This document shows, piece after piece, positions 44,597 to 53,202 of a stretch of 64,000 bases of DNA (positions are counted from its first letter, which is position 1; each line of letters begins with the position of its first letter). Made by a program: the position numbers and the translations under genes. Under the pieces are notes generated by a model. That model saw only the letters and a list, made by a program, of their open reading frames with translations. It made no database searches and was not told where the DNA came from. The stretch is from Saprospiraceae bacterium (GTDB lineage Bacteria > Bacteroidota > Bacteroidia > Chitinophagales > Saprospiraceae). Location of the stretch: contig JAHDIE010000003.1 in assembly GCA_020630955.1 (NCBI GenBank), forward strand, positions 98,336 through 162,335, written 5' to 3'.

Positions 44597-47008
44597 ATGC
44601 AATTGAAAAAATTAATATTCTTTACGCTTATTATTTTTACGGAGCTAGGTCTGTATTCCCAAACCTGTACAGTTAAGGGATTTGTTAAGGATGCAAGTAA
44701 TAATGAAGCCATCATATTTGCCAATATTTTTATTCAAAACTCAAATATTGGAACAAATTCAGATGAAAATGGATATTACGAGATTTCTGGGATTGATCCT
44801 GGTATATATGGTGTAGAAGTAAGTTATATCGGATATGATAGTGCTGTTCAATTAGAAATTGAACTCAGTCCGAACAGGCCAACAGAAATTAACTTTTTAT
44901 TAGAAGAAAGCGCTAATGAATTGAAAGAGGTAGTGGTAAAAGCATCCGCATTTCGAAAGACAGAGGAATCGCCAGTAAGCCTTAGGAATATTGGTGTCAC
45001 TGAAATTAAAAGAAGGCCAGGTGGAAATAGAGATATATCGCAAGTGGTTAAATCCTTGCCAGGTGTAACTTCTTCAGCATCTTTTCGAAATGATTTAATA
45101 ATAAGGGGTGGAGCCCCTAACGAAAATAGATTTTACTTGGATGACATTGAGATTCCGAATATCAATCATTTTGCTACGCAAGGTTCAAGTGGAGGACCAA
45201 ATGGAATTATCAATGTAGATTTTATTAGAGAGGTTGATTTTTATTCTGGTGCCTTTCCGGCAAATAGAGGGAATGCTTTAAGCAGCGTTTTTCAGTTTAA
45301 GCAAAAAGATGGCAGAAACGATAGACTTGGATTTAACGCTACCGTAGGAGCTAGTGATTTAGGGATCACTTTAGAAGGTCCAATTAGTGATAAAACAACA
45401 TTTCTGTTTTCAGCAAGATATTCCTATTTGCAATTTTTGTTTACAATTCTTGAATTGCCATTTTTACCTATCTACACAGACTTTCAAACAAAAATAAAAT
45501 TCAAGCCAAACAACAAAGAAGAAATCTATTTTGTAGGAATTGGTGCTATCGATGATTTTGAATTAAATCTAGATGCTAATCAAACGGAAACACAACAGTT
45601 TTTACTTTCTAATCTTCCTGTAAACACTCAATGGAATTATACCAATGGTTTGGTTTACAAAAGATACGGTGATGCTGGTTCGACTAGTTTTATATTGAGT
45701 CGTAACATGCTCAATAATAAATCCATTAAATACAAAGAAAATGATGATACAAGACAAGAGAATTTAATACTTGATTATTTGTCACAAGAAATTGAAAATA
45801 AATTTCGAGTAGAAACTAGTCAACGAGTAGGGAGTTTTAAATACTTAGCTGGTATTGGGACAGAGCTTGTTAAGTATAATAATCGAACCTTTAATAGAAT
45901 ATTTACTAATTCAGGTCCTCAAGACATCAATTTTGAAAGTGATTTATCTTTTTGGAAATATTATGGTTTTGCACAACTTAGTCGCAAATGGGTAGATAAT
46001 CGTTTGGTTATTTCTCTAGGAGTTAGAGCAGATGCAAATTCTTATTCTGGGATAATGTCTAATCCTTTGGATCAAATTTCGCCACGAGCCTCAATTTCAT
46101 TTGCCTTGAATGAAAAACTTTCCTTCAATGCAAGTGCAGGTTCGTTTTATCAACTTCCTGCTTATACTATTTTAGGTTACAAGGAAAATAATGTACTTGT
46201 GAATAAGGAAAAAGAAGTAAGTTTTATTAAAGCCAACCACTTGGTTGGAGGTATTGAATGGAATACATCTTCTAGCGCAAGAATTACACTTGAAGGATAT
46301 TATAAAAAGTATTCTAACTATCCATTCCTTTTAAGAGATTCTATATCAATTGCAAACTTAGGAAGTGATTTTGGAATTATTGGAAACGAACCTGTAGTTA
46401 GTGAAGGGCAGGGTAGGTCATATGGAATGGAGTTACTATTGCAGCAAAGATTATTTAAAGGCTATTATGGTATTGTAGCCTACACTTTAGGTTGGAGTGA
46501 ATTTCTTGATAAAACTGATCAATATATTCCTACTTCATGGGATGCTAGACATATTATCAATCTTACTTTGGGAAAACGTTTTAAGAATAATTGGGAAGCT
46601 GGACTTAATTGGCGATTTCAAACAGGTCTTCCGTTTACTCCATACAGTGAAGCTTCTTCTTTAGTGTTAAATTGGGATAGAAATAATATGGGAATTAGGG
46701 ATTTTAATCATATTAATACAGAAAGAAGATCTGCTTTTTCTCAAGTTGATGTTCGTGTTGACAAAAAAATATTTTTTGAAAAATGGACCCTTAACTTGTA
46801 TTTGGATATCGTCAATGTAACAGCTAGTGCGGTGGATGCTGAAACTTTAATTCTAGACAGACCATTGGATGAAAACAACATGCCCATTGGAGAAGGAATT
46901 ATCGAAAATCCATTGGATCCGTTACCCTTGCAACGTTACAAATTGAAAAGCATAAGTGACAATGTTGGAATACCTATTCCTACCTTAGGTCTTGTGATTA
47001 GTATTTAA
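44597..47008 (+). CDS. TonB-dependent receptor with carboxypeptidase-like domain
   Basis: 803 residues from the ATG at 44597, where the signal peptide begins; the ATG at 44579 adds six residues. After the signal comes a carboxypeptidase-regulatory-like domain (CTVKGFVKDASNNEAIIFANI), a plug with RPGGNRDISQVVKSLPGV and FRNDLIIRGGAPNENRFYLDD, and a barrel. The barrel end is not the classical FYxxW/F but ISI. Divergent from the other receptor (137-base gap). Ligand unknown; often such genes are annotated as outer-membrane protein beta-barrel. Confidence 0.92.
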   Translation: MQLKKLIFFTLIIFTELGLYSQTCTVKGFVKDASNNEAIIFANIFIQNSNIGTNSDENGYYEISGIDPGIYGVEVSYIGYDSAVQLEIELSPNRPTEINFLLEESANELKEVVVKASAFRKTEESPVSLRNIGVTEIKRRPGGNRDISQVVKSLPGVTSSASFRNDLIIRGGAPNENRFYLDDIEIPNINHFATQGSSGGPNGIINVDFIREVDFYSGAFPANRGNALSSVFQFKQKDGRNDRLGFNATVGASDLGITLEGPISDKTTFLFSARYSYLQFLFTILELPFLPIYTDFQTKIKFKPNNKEEIYFVGIGAIDDFELNLDANQTETQQFLLSNLPVNTQWNYTNGLVYKRYGDAGSTSFILSRNMLNNKSIKYKENDDTRQENLILDYLSQEIENKFRVETSQRVGSFKYLAGIGTELVKYNNRTFNRIFTNSGPQDINFESDLSFWKYYGFAQLSRKWVDNRLVISLGVRADANSYSGIMSNPLDQISPRASISFALNEKLSFNASAGSFYQLPAYTILGYKENNVLVNKEKEVSFIKANHLVGGIEWNTSSSARITLEGYYKKYSNYPFLLRDSISIANLGSDFGIIGNEPVVSEGQGRSYGMELLLQQRLFKGYYGIVAYTLGWSEFLDKTDQYIPTSWDARHIINLTLGKRFKNNWEAGLNWRFQTGLPFTPYSEASSLVLNWDRNNMGIRDFNHINTERRSAFSQVDVRVDKKIFFEKWTLNLYLDIVNVTASAVDAETLILDRPLDENNMPIGEGIIENPLDPLPLQRYKLKSISDNVGIPIPTLGLVISI

Positions 47009-47038
47009 ATTGACAAGTTATTGATCTTTGCTTTGTGT

Positions 47039-47644
47039 TTACGATTTAATATTAAAGCCTTTTATGCATACTAGTTTATAACCATTTTTAAATAGAAATT
47101 TTCCTAATTTATCGAGGTTGGTGGACATGGGAAAGTTAAAGGCATCAGCCAATCGATTCATGGTGCACATAATGCCACAGATATGGATCGCTTCTTCGAC
47201 AGCTTGTTTGGAAAGTCCTGAATCAAAGAGAGGCTTTAAATCATTTTCATTTACTTCTGAAGGCAGTTTGCATAATTTTTCTAAAAATTTTATGGTGACA
47301 TTTAATTTGTTATCAATGTCTGAATTTTCAGGCTTATCCATAAAAGTCTCAACCAATTCAGAATTATATCCATATATTGCTATCGCTTTATGATCTGAAA
47401 TACAATATTTGCATTCGTTACATTTTGAAATATAAGCAGCCAATAACTCCACTTCGGGAACAGTCCAAAATTTTGTTTCACGCATTGCTTTTTGTAAATA
47501 GACGCTATATTTTCTTCCGAAAAAGGCATTTCTGTATGAAATGATTTTCATCGGTGATGGAACTTGTCCTGAGAATGTTTTGATAATTTTAAATTGGAGC
47601 TTTTGCAATAAGTTGTGTCCCGTTTCGTGTATTGTTAATCTCAT
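47039..47644 (-). CDS. Carboxymuconolactone decarboxylase/AhpD-like protein
   Basis: 201 residues. CMD-type helical domain with a redox motif CKYCISDHKAIA (Cys78, Cys81, His85; also Cys75), as in peroxidase-related AhpD proteins. Fits a thiol-based peroxide or radical defence role; the exact substrate is unknown. It overlaps the partner gene upstream by four bases (ATGA). Convergent with the TonB receptor. Confidence 0.82.
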   Translation of the reverse strand: MRLTIHETGHNLLQKLQFKIIKTFSGQVPSPMKIISYRNAFFGRKYSVYLQKAMRETKFWTVPEVELLAAYISKCNECKYCISDHKAIAIYGYNSELVETFMDKPENSDIDNKLNVTIKFLEKLCKLPSEVNENDLKPLFDSGLSKQAVEEAIHICGIMCTMNRLADAFNFPMSTNLDKLGKFLFKNGYKLVCIKGFNIKS

Positions 47645-47964
47645 GATGCTTGGTTGTCTAATAGCTTTAAGCCGATTTGAATTCTTGTTTCTCCAGAACT
47701 GAAAGCTGCAACAATTGTAATTTCATGAAGCTCATCCTCTGTAAAGCCTGTTTTTTTTAGATTAACAAAGTCATCATCAGTTATTTTATATGGGTTTCTT
47801 TCAATTTTTTCAATGTAACTGTTTAAACTTGAAGGTTCGATCCCTTGTGAAATATCTGTTTTGACTATATTTTTAATTTTGTTGAATACCAAGCTTCTTA
47901 ATGATATCTCAGAATAGCCTGCACCTAAAACATTTTCTTTCAGGTCAGATAATAATTTTACCAT
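47641..47964 (-). CDS. Short CMD-like partner protein without CxxC
   Basis: 107 residues. The second half, KITDDDFVNLKKTGFTEDELHEITIVAAFSSGETRIQIGLKLLD (shown in part by position 57-100), has the helix pattern of peroxidase-related CMD proteins but no cysteine pair. It overlaps the CxxC protein, so the two may form one heteromeric unit. It has the only clear TTG/TAnnTTTG promoter nearby. Confidence 0.7.
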   Translation of the reverse strand: MVKLLSDLKENVLGAGYSEISLRSLVFNKIKNIVKTDISQGIEPSSLNSYIEKIERNPYKITDDDFVNLKKTGFTEDELHEITIVAAFSSGETRIQIGLKLLDNQAS

Positions 47965-48001
47965 AGTTTCTATTTTGATTTGTTAAGCTAATCATTGTAT
48001 T

Positions 48002-48033
48002 CAAAATTAGGTTATAAAATATTAACCAACCAA
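48002..48033 (-). promoter_or_regulatory. Promoter of the CMD-like gene pair
   Basis: On the minus strand TAATTTTG (48002-48009) is preceded by TTG at 17 bases (48027-48029) and another TTG at 21 bases (48031-48033). Fits the Bacteroidota housekeeping consensus, 38 bases before the ATG at 47964. Confidence 0.55.
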
Positions 48034-48059
48034 GCCATATCTATTGATTTGATTCAATT

Positions 48060-48185
48060 ATGTCCAGAATTAATAACTCTTTGAAAATATTTTTCTTTGC
48101 AATAGGGGTAGGTCCCATTTTACCTGTCTATATAACAAAGGGTGTTGAAAATTATTCAAAAAATAACCTACTCAGAAGTGAGTAG
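48060..48185 (+). CDS. Candidate 41-residue membrane peptide or small RNA
   Basis: ATG at 48060, stop TAG 48183-48185. The product is MSRINNSLKIFFFAIGVGPI onward: a basic start, then a hydrophobic span to about residue 25 (ILPVYITKG). Its stop codon lies inside the right arm of a strong plus-strand terminator, the only plus-strand transcript end in this gap, which suggests that something is transcribed here. Coding versus non-coding cannot be told; no clear -7/-33 pair was found upstream. Confidence 0.3.
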   Translation: MSRINNSLKIFFFAIGVGPILPVYITKGVENYSKNNLLRSE

Positions 48186-48196
48186 GTTTTTTTTTG
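48165..48196 (+). terminator. Orphan plus-strand terminator
   Basis: AACCTACTCA (48165-48174), GAAG loop, TGAGTAGGTT (48179-48188), then a T run. The T run is longest on the plus strand; on the minus strand the hairpin is followed by ATTTTTT and could also end the M20 peptidase transcript. Confidence 0.9.
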
Positions 48197-48210
48197 TCAA
48201 AAAATTAAAA

Positions 48211-48253
48211 TTTTGGCATTGAGACATTTATGGAAATGTCAAAAAGATGACAA
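48211..48253. promoter_or_regulatory. TGTC/GACA inverted repeats
   Basis: A GACATT...AATGTC dyad and, directly after it, TGTCA-N6-TGACA. They resemble the half-sites upstream of dnaK. No -24/-12 box was found beside them on either strand. Role unknown. Confidence 0.35.
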
Positions 48254-48292
48254 AAGGTACTACAAATGTTTTATTCATAGCTTGGGAAGTCA

Positions 48293-49813
48293 TCAGTCTA
48301 ATTTTGGCCTAGTCAGTAGAGCGTGTAAAGTTTTTACCCCATTAAAATAATTCCCCAACCTTAGATTTTCATTTGGGCTATGTTGGTTATTGTCACTATT
48401 CACCAGAGGTACAATGGCTGCAGGTATATTCAATGTTTTGATAAACGGAGTAACAGGTAGACTACCTCCAGATGTTCTTATCATAATTGGTTCTTCTCCA
48501 TAAACTTCACGTAAAGAATCTCTTAACCAAATTGCAAGAGGAGAATCTAATTCTGTTCGAAATGCGGCGTAAGCTCTATCATTGGTAAATTGACAAATGT
48601 GCTTGTAGAGAAACCTCTCTTGACTGGTTGGTTTTCTATCGAGGATATAATAACCTTGATTTTCAATATGCTTGCGCACCAGATCTACTTGTCTTTTTGG
48701 AGGAGATTCTACGACCAATCTAATATCTATTTCAGCTGTGGCGGTAGCTGGTACTATGGTTCTAGCTTCGGCCCCCACCCACGCAGAAGACAAGCCTCTG
48801 ATGTTTAGGGAAGGATATTGGAGGGCTGTTTGATAGTTGTATCCTACAGAATCAATGGTTCCAATCCCTAATTTGACTTTTAATCTATTTTCATCATCAG
48901 GAACGGCGTTTAAGATCTTTTTGGTCTGATCATCTAATTCAATTCCTTGGTAAAAGCCAGGGATTGTCACTCGTCCATGATCGTCTTTCATGCTACTTAA
49001 TAATTGGGAAAGTCGTAAAGCTGGATTTGGTGCATAATTGCCGTAATGTCCGCTATGAAGGGGAAATGTGGGGCCAAATACTTTCAGCGTCACAACTGTG
49101 ATTCCTCTGGCTCCAAAACTAAGTGTTGGCTTATTGCTTCCATGCATAGGCCCATCAAAAATGAGAAGATTATCTGCAGCTAATTTGTCCTTATTTGCTT
49201 CAACGCATTGTGCCAATCTTGGAGAACCTTTTTCTTCTTCAAAATCTAAAATAACTTTGAGCTTATATGGTAGGTTCTTTTCTTCTTGCTTTAATTGTTC
49301 CAAAACAGCCATAAACATAACAAATGGCGATTTGTCATCTGATGCAGATCTTGCGAAAATTCTCCATTCAGGATCGAGATATTCTTCTGTTAATGAACTC
49401 CAAGGAATATCAATCCAGCCTTCTGCTTCAACTTCTTTTTTTAATGTAGCCTCATACGGACTTTTCTGAAACCAGAATTGAGGATCTACAGGTTGGCCAT
49501 CAATATGGAAATAGAATAAAAAAGTTTTTAAGTCAGGGCGATTATCTGGCTTTTCAAGGAGTAGCAGCGGTACTGTTGATGTTTCTAAGCGGGAAGGCTC
49601 GAATCCATATCTTGCCATTTCATTCTCAACCCACAAAATATTGTCTTCGATATCTTCTGGGAAGTTTGCATCATTTGGTATAGATAATAAATCTTTAAAT
49701 TTGTCCAGAGACTTTTTTGCATAATGATAGGAGCTATGGTTTATGTCAATATTTTGACTATGCAAGCAGCTCGTAAAAAACAGGAATGTGCATAATAGAA
49801 AGTGTGGTCTCAT
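48293..49813 (-). CDS. M20-family metallopeptidase, secreted
   Basis: 506 residues with signal peptide (SCLHSQ end). M20/M25/M40 fold: FYFHIDGQPVD with the first zinc His and Asp, the GRSASDDKSP-type segment (FARSASDDKSPFVMF), FEEEKGSP for the catalytic/zinc glutamates, and a dimerisation insert (LSFGARGITVVTLKVFGPTFPLHSG in part). Cleaves dipeptides or N-acyl amino acids in the periplasm. It is 49 bases downstream of the FMN dehydrogenase, same strand. Confidence 0.9.
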   Translation of the reverse strand: MRPHFLLCTFLFFTSCLHSQNIDINHSSYHYAKKSLDKFKDLLSIPNDANFPEDIEDNILWVENEMARYGFEPSRLETSTVPLLLLEKPDNRPDLKTFLFYFHIDGQPVDPQFWFQKSPYEATLKKEVEAEGWIDIPWSSLTEEYLDPEWRIFARSASDDKSPFVMFMAVLEQLKQEEKNLPYKLKVILDFEEEKGSPRLAQCVEANKDKLAADNLLIFDGPMHGSNKPTLSFGARGITVVTLKVFGPTFPLHSGHYGNYAPNPALRLSQLLSSMKDDHGRVTIPGFYQGIELDDQTKKILNAVPDDENRLKVKLGIGTIDSVGYNYQTALQYPSLNIRGLSSAWVGAEARTIVPATATAEIDIRLVVESPPKRQVDLVRKHIENQGYYILDRKPTSQERFLYKHICQFTNDRAYAAFRTELDSPLAIWLRDSLREVYGEEPIMIRTSGGSLPVTPFIKTLNIPAAIVPLVNSDNNQHSPNENLRLGNYFNGVKTLHALLTRPKLD

Positions 49814-49862
49814 AGTTTCTAGCTAATTGGTTTATTATATTTAGTCACTTGATGTAGGTATG

Positions 49863-50999
49863 TTATAAGTCATCAAGATCTTCAATTCCTAATTGCATCA
49901 TATTTGCATATAATCCTTCTTTCAAGATTTCACAGACATGAGCGGCACCATTTTCACCTAAGGCGGCTATCCCTGTAAGAAAGCCCCTGCCCAAAAAAAC
50001 AAATTTCGCACCTAGATGAAGAGCTTTAATAATATCCAAACCTGAGCGAATACCACTATCAAACATCACGGTGGTTTTATGTCCAACTTCATTTACAATC
50101 AAAGGAAGAAGGTCAATTGCCGCTGGAACAGCATCAAATTGTCTTCCGCCATGATTGGAGACAATAAGTCCATCAATACCCATAGATGTAGCCTGGATTG
50201 CATCTTGTGGATGAGTGATTCCTTTAAGTATCAATTTGCCATCCCACATATCTCTCAATTCTTCCAAGTAATCCCAAGAAAGTGTACCACCAAAACCTGC
50301 TCTTAATTCTTCAAAAACTTTGGTGGCTTTATTAGATTCTGCATATTCCAAAACCGTTCTCAATTTGGGTAACCCATGATTAAAAACCTGCCTACTCCAG
50401 GCTGGACTTGTAATACCATCCCATAAAAATTTTAAAGTAAGTTTTGGAGGAGTTTTCAGCCCGGCTCGTTTGGTTCTTTCGCGTCTACTTGGATATGGTA
50501 CATCAGCTGTTACCACCAAGGTTTGAAACCCTGATTGCTTGACTCGTTGTAATAAATGTGATCTGATATCTGGTTTTCGAGGGCAATACAATTGAAACCA
50601 ACTATTTTGTTGACTGATAGGACCAATGGTTTCTGGTGTTTGTGTTGCAACGGTACTTAGGCAATATGGGATATTGTAATTTTTTGCTGTCCTAGCAAGA
50701 ATCATTTCTGCTCCTGGCCACATTAATCCAGAAAGCCCCACGGGCGCTATACCAAAAGGATAATCAAATCTTTTATCCAAAATAATGGTTGCCATTTTTG
50801 GAAAAAGTTCACCTTTCATGAACCTTGGGTTCAATAATATTTTATTAAAAGCTTTTCTATTTCTTTGAACAGCTATTTCATCACCTGTTCCAGATTGTAA
50901 ATAAGCCCAAGCTACACCAGGGATTCTTTTTTTTGCCCTTTTTTCAAGGTCAAAGAGAGAAGGGTATTTTTCTAAAAGGAATTTAGGATATTGGTCCAT
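49863..50999 (-). CDS. FMN-dependent alpha-hydroxy-acid dehydrogenase
   Basis: 378 residues. (S)-2-hydroxy-acid oxidase/L-lactate dehydrogenase family: PVGLSGLMWPGAEMILARTA, STVATQTPE, and the active-site VSNHGGRQFDAVPAAIDLLP with catalytic His. Oxidises L-lactate or a similar acid, feeding electrons to quinone or oxygen. It follows a small DoxX-like membrane gene by five bases, so they may be co-expressed. Confidence 0.92.
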   Translation of the reverse strand: MDQYPKFLLEKYPSLFDLEKRAKKRIPGVAWAYLQSGTGDEIAVQRNRKAFNKILLNPRFMKGELFPKMATIILDKRFDYPFGIAPVGLSGLMWPGAEMILARTAKNYNIPYCLSTVATQTPETIGPISQQNSWFQLYCPRKPDIRSHLLQRVKQSGFQTLVVTADVPYPSRRERTKRAGLKTPPKLTLKFLWDGITSPAWSRQVFNHGLPKLRTVLEYAESNKATKVFEELRAGFGGTLSWDYLEELRDMWDGKLILKGITHPQDAIQATSMGIDGLIVSNHGGRQFDAVPAAIDLLPLIVNEVGHKTTVMFDSGIRSGLDIIKALHLGAKFVFLGRGFLTGIAALGENGAAHVCEILKEGLYANMMQLGIEDLDDL

Positions 51000-51004
51000 A
51001 TTGA

Positions 51005-51346
51005 TTATGCATCCTTTCTTTTAAGAAAATTGGGATTCAAAATTAAGACGCCAAATAAGATAGCCAAAAATACAGCTCCTCCAACATCATAAGTATCATT
51101 GATTATATGATAAAAAGTAAAGAATATCATAAACCCCAAAAAGAAGCCAATAATGTATTTTCTATAATTTTTGAACCATATAAAAATACCACCTAAAATT
51201 TGCAGAACACCTAAACCTCTCCAAAGCATTGTAGGGATGCTCTCCTGTAAAGAGCAGGGAGGTTCAAGGAAAAATAAGAATTTGTCTATACCAACGATAA
51301 TAAGGAGGAGACTACAGGTTCCAATGATTATATTTCTCAAATTCAT
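51005..51346 (-). CDS. Small four-helix membrane protein, DoxX-like
   Basis: 113 residues with four predicted membrane helices (about 5-25, 42-60, 65-83, 88-106). The layout recalls DoxX-type proteins, but no diagnostic motif is visible. It is immediately upstream of the FMN hydroxy-acid dehydrogenase. Confidence 0.6.
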   Translation of the reverse strand: MNLRNIIIGTCSLLLIIVGIDKFLFFLEPPCSLQESIPTMLWRGLGVLQILGGIFIWFKNYRKYIIGFFLGFMIFFTFYHIINDTYDVGGAVFLAILFGVLILNPNFLKRKDA

Positions 51347-51401
51347 TAAATGGCTTTTTCTAAAGATACTAAGTATTTGAGAAAATCAGAACTATAGAGA
51401 A

Positions 51402-51725
51402 TTAAGATTCTTTATTAGGAAATTCCCAACCCCTTAATTTGTAATATTTTTCTTTTGGTTCACCAGTCCATCCATTAATCCCTTTCTTAGGCAGATCAAT
51501 TAAGTGAATATATAGTGCTGGTAAAAGAAATAGTGAAAGGACAACAAAAGCAGTTGGTCTTCCGAAGTAATAAGAAAGGCAACAGATAGTGCCAAGAGTG
51601 CCAAAGAACTTTGCAAGTCTCTTTGGTTTTGGGGTTTTCTCTTCAAAATGTCCAAGAAGTATATTTCCGATTGCAAAAATCCCACTTACAATTGCTATCT
51701 CAAACCAAAGTGAATCAGGAACCAT
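51402..51725 (-). CDS. Small membrane protein of unknown function
   Basis: 107 residues with three likely membrane helices (8-27, 43-62, 64-80) and a C-terminal Trp/Lys-rich tail (GWTGEPKEKYYKLRGWEF). No family recognised. Same strand as the DoxX-like gene, 55 bases apart. Confidence 0.6.
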   Translation of the reverse strand: MVPDSLWFEIAIVSGIFAIGNILLGHFEEKTPKPKRLAKFFGTLGTICCLSYYFGRPTAFVVLSLFLLPALYIHLIDLPKKGINGWTGEPKEKYYKLRGWEFPNKES

Positions 51726-51777
51726 TATTTGACTTTTTCTTTATGCTAAAATTAAATAAACGAATGATAAATTATCA

Positions 51778-52605
51778 TTACTTCAACATGCTATCATTTT
51801 GAAGTTTAAAAACATCTTGCTCAAAAATTTCATCTTCAAGCACATGATATTTATTGTTCATTTTTTGGTTCTGCTTTATTTTTTCTTTCGCTTTTTTTAT
51901 GGAAATGTGAAAATTTGAAAGTTCCTTGAGGTGAAGATAGGATTTCGCTATATAAAACCTGTTTTCAGCAATATCATTTACTTCTTGTTGTTTTAAAAAG
52001 TACTTTATTGCCATATTGTGATTTCCTGTTTCTTGATATGCGACACCCAAGTGTAGAAAATCATAAAAACCGATATCAGAAGGATGGGAGTTAATAAATC
52101 TTTCAATAATCTCTATAGACTTTTGAAAATCCCCTTTCGCTTTGTAACACAATCCTTTGTACATTTCTAAATGATATGTCCCATCATGCGTGTAACCAAT
52201 ATCTCCATTTATTATCAATGAAAGAGAATCAATGTCTCGAATTGCTCCATCATAATCTGCAAAGAATTTTCCTCTGCAAGATGCTCTTGTGCCAAGGTAT
52301 GTAATAGGGTCGTATTTTACTGCCAAATTGATGTTTTTGTCCCATTCAATTGGATTTCCTGCTTTTAGAAAGGGTACAGCCTTTTCGTAATAAGCAAATG
52401 CATAGTAAGGGCAAATAGATATACAACTATCTAACAGCGCAATCGCTCTTGTTTCAAATTGATAGATGTACTTAAAATTATGAGAGAGCTTGCAGGCTTC
52501 ATATTGAATCGTATCACCTTCCCAAAGATACACATTACAATTAGGCTGCGATGAAAGATGACAGACTGAATATCCGAATAATAACAAACAAAAAATGGTT
52601 TTCAT
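51778..52605 (-). CDS. Secreted tetratricopeptide-repeat protein
   Basis: 275 residues. Signal peptide to about residue 20, then four or so TPR-like helix pairs (YAFAYYEKAVPFLKAGNP, GLCYKAKGDFQKSIEIIERF, GVAYQETGNHNMAIKYFLKQ, IAKSYLHLKELSNFHISI). Probably a periplasmic scaffold. It overlaps the upstream TonB-C-like gene by four bases (ATGA). Confidence 0.82.
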   Translation of the reverse strand: MKTIFCLLLFGYSVCHLSSQPNCNVYLWEGDTIQYEACKLSHNFKYIYQFETRAIALLDSCISICPYYAFAYYEKAVPFLKAGNPIEWDKNINLAVKYDPITYLGTRASCRGKFFADYDGAIRDIDSLSLIINGDIGYTHDGTYHLEMYKGLCYKAKGDFQKSIEIIERFINSHPSDIGFYDFLHLGVAYQETGNHNMAIKYFLKQQEVNDIAENRFYIAKSYLHLKELSNFHISIKKAKEKIKQNQKMNNKYHVLEDEIFEQDVFKLQNDSMLK

Positions 52606-53105
52606 GGAAGTATTTTTACGATTTTACCATCTACGATTTTAAACAAAACATACAAGTAGAAGTCGGTCTTTGTCATGTTGTTTCCTGTGTGCCATTTATC
52701 AATCGCCTTTATCACTTTGAGGAGCTTTTCGCTGGTTTGTTTTGAAAAAGACTTGGGTTTATTATCCAAACTGCTTTCTAAGATTCTAAAACGATCTGCC
52801 TCTCCTTTGCAGTTTACAATAAATCTAACCCTAATGTACCCAGATTCATTTTTAAACTTTATTGATTTTGTTTGTTCTTCAATGAAAGAAACGAATTTTG
52901 GTTTATTGTGTTTAGAGCCAGTATTGTTTGAGACTCTATAATATTGAATGGCATGGTCTTCACCAAAGCATAATTCAAAATTGGGGTTATCAACGGCAGG
53001 GTCAAATGGGATATCTTCAACCCAACGAAGAGCTGGTGATTGGCTCGTCGTGCAGGAAATATTTGCTAAAATTAAAACAGTAATTGAAAGAAGTCCGTAT
53101 TTCAA
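52602..53105 (-). CDS. Lipoprotein with TonB C-terminal-like domain
   Basis: 167 residues. TTG start at 53105 with no in-frame ATG before the signal; lipobox ANISC (Cys18). GYIRVRFIVNCKGEADRFRILES (in part) matches the TonB_C fold found in many Bacteroidota lipoproteins outside the TonB complex. No membrane anchor of TonB type. Coupled to the TPR gene by a 4-base overlap. Confidence 0.75.
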   Translation of the reverse strand: MKYGLLSITVLILANISCTTSQSPALRWVEDIPFDPAVDNPNFELCFGEDHAIQYYRVSNNTGSKHNKPKFVSFIEEQTKSIKFKNESGYIRVRFIVNCKGEADRFRILESSLDNKPKSFSKQTSEKLLKVIKAIDKWHTGNNMTKTDFYLYVLFKIVDGKIVKILP

Positions 53106-53202
53106 AATAATTGTTTCACAATTAATAATAATCTAAATTATTACTTCAATAATTTTAAGATTATAAAATTTAATCCATTAACATTTTGTTGGCAAAAAGA
53201 AT

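Larger units (their letters stand above)
47965..48292. other. 328-base intergenic stretch with promoter, small ORF, terminator and inverted repeats
   Basis: Holds the minus-strand promoter of the CMD pair (48002-48033), a plus-strand 41-codon ORF (48060-48185), a strong plus-strand terminator (48165-48196) and TGTC/GACA-type inverted repeats (48211-48253). Dense for an intergenic gap. Confidence 0.7.

Noticed and set aside
49590-49610. CTCGAATCC resembling a tRNA T-arm.
   Set aside because: It lies inside the M20 peptidase gene, with no acceptor stem or anticodon arm at the required distances.
51579-51595. TTGGCAC followed by TTGCC on the minus strand, like a sigma-54 promoter.
   Set aside because: The spacing is one base too long and the site is inside the coding region of the small membrane protein, with no gene start just downstream.
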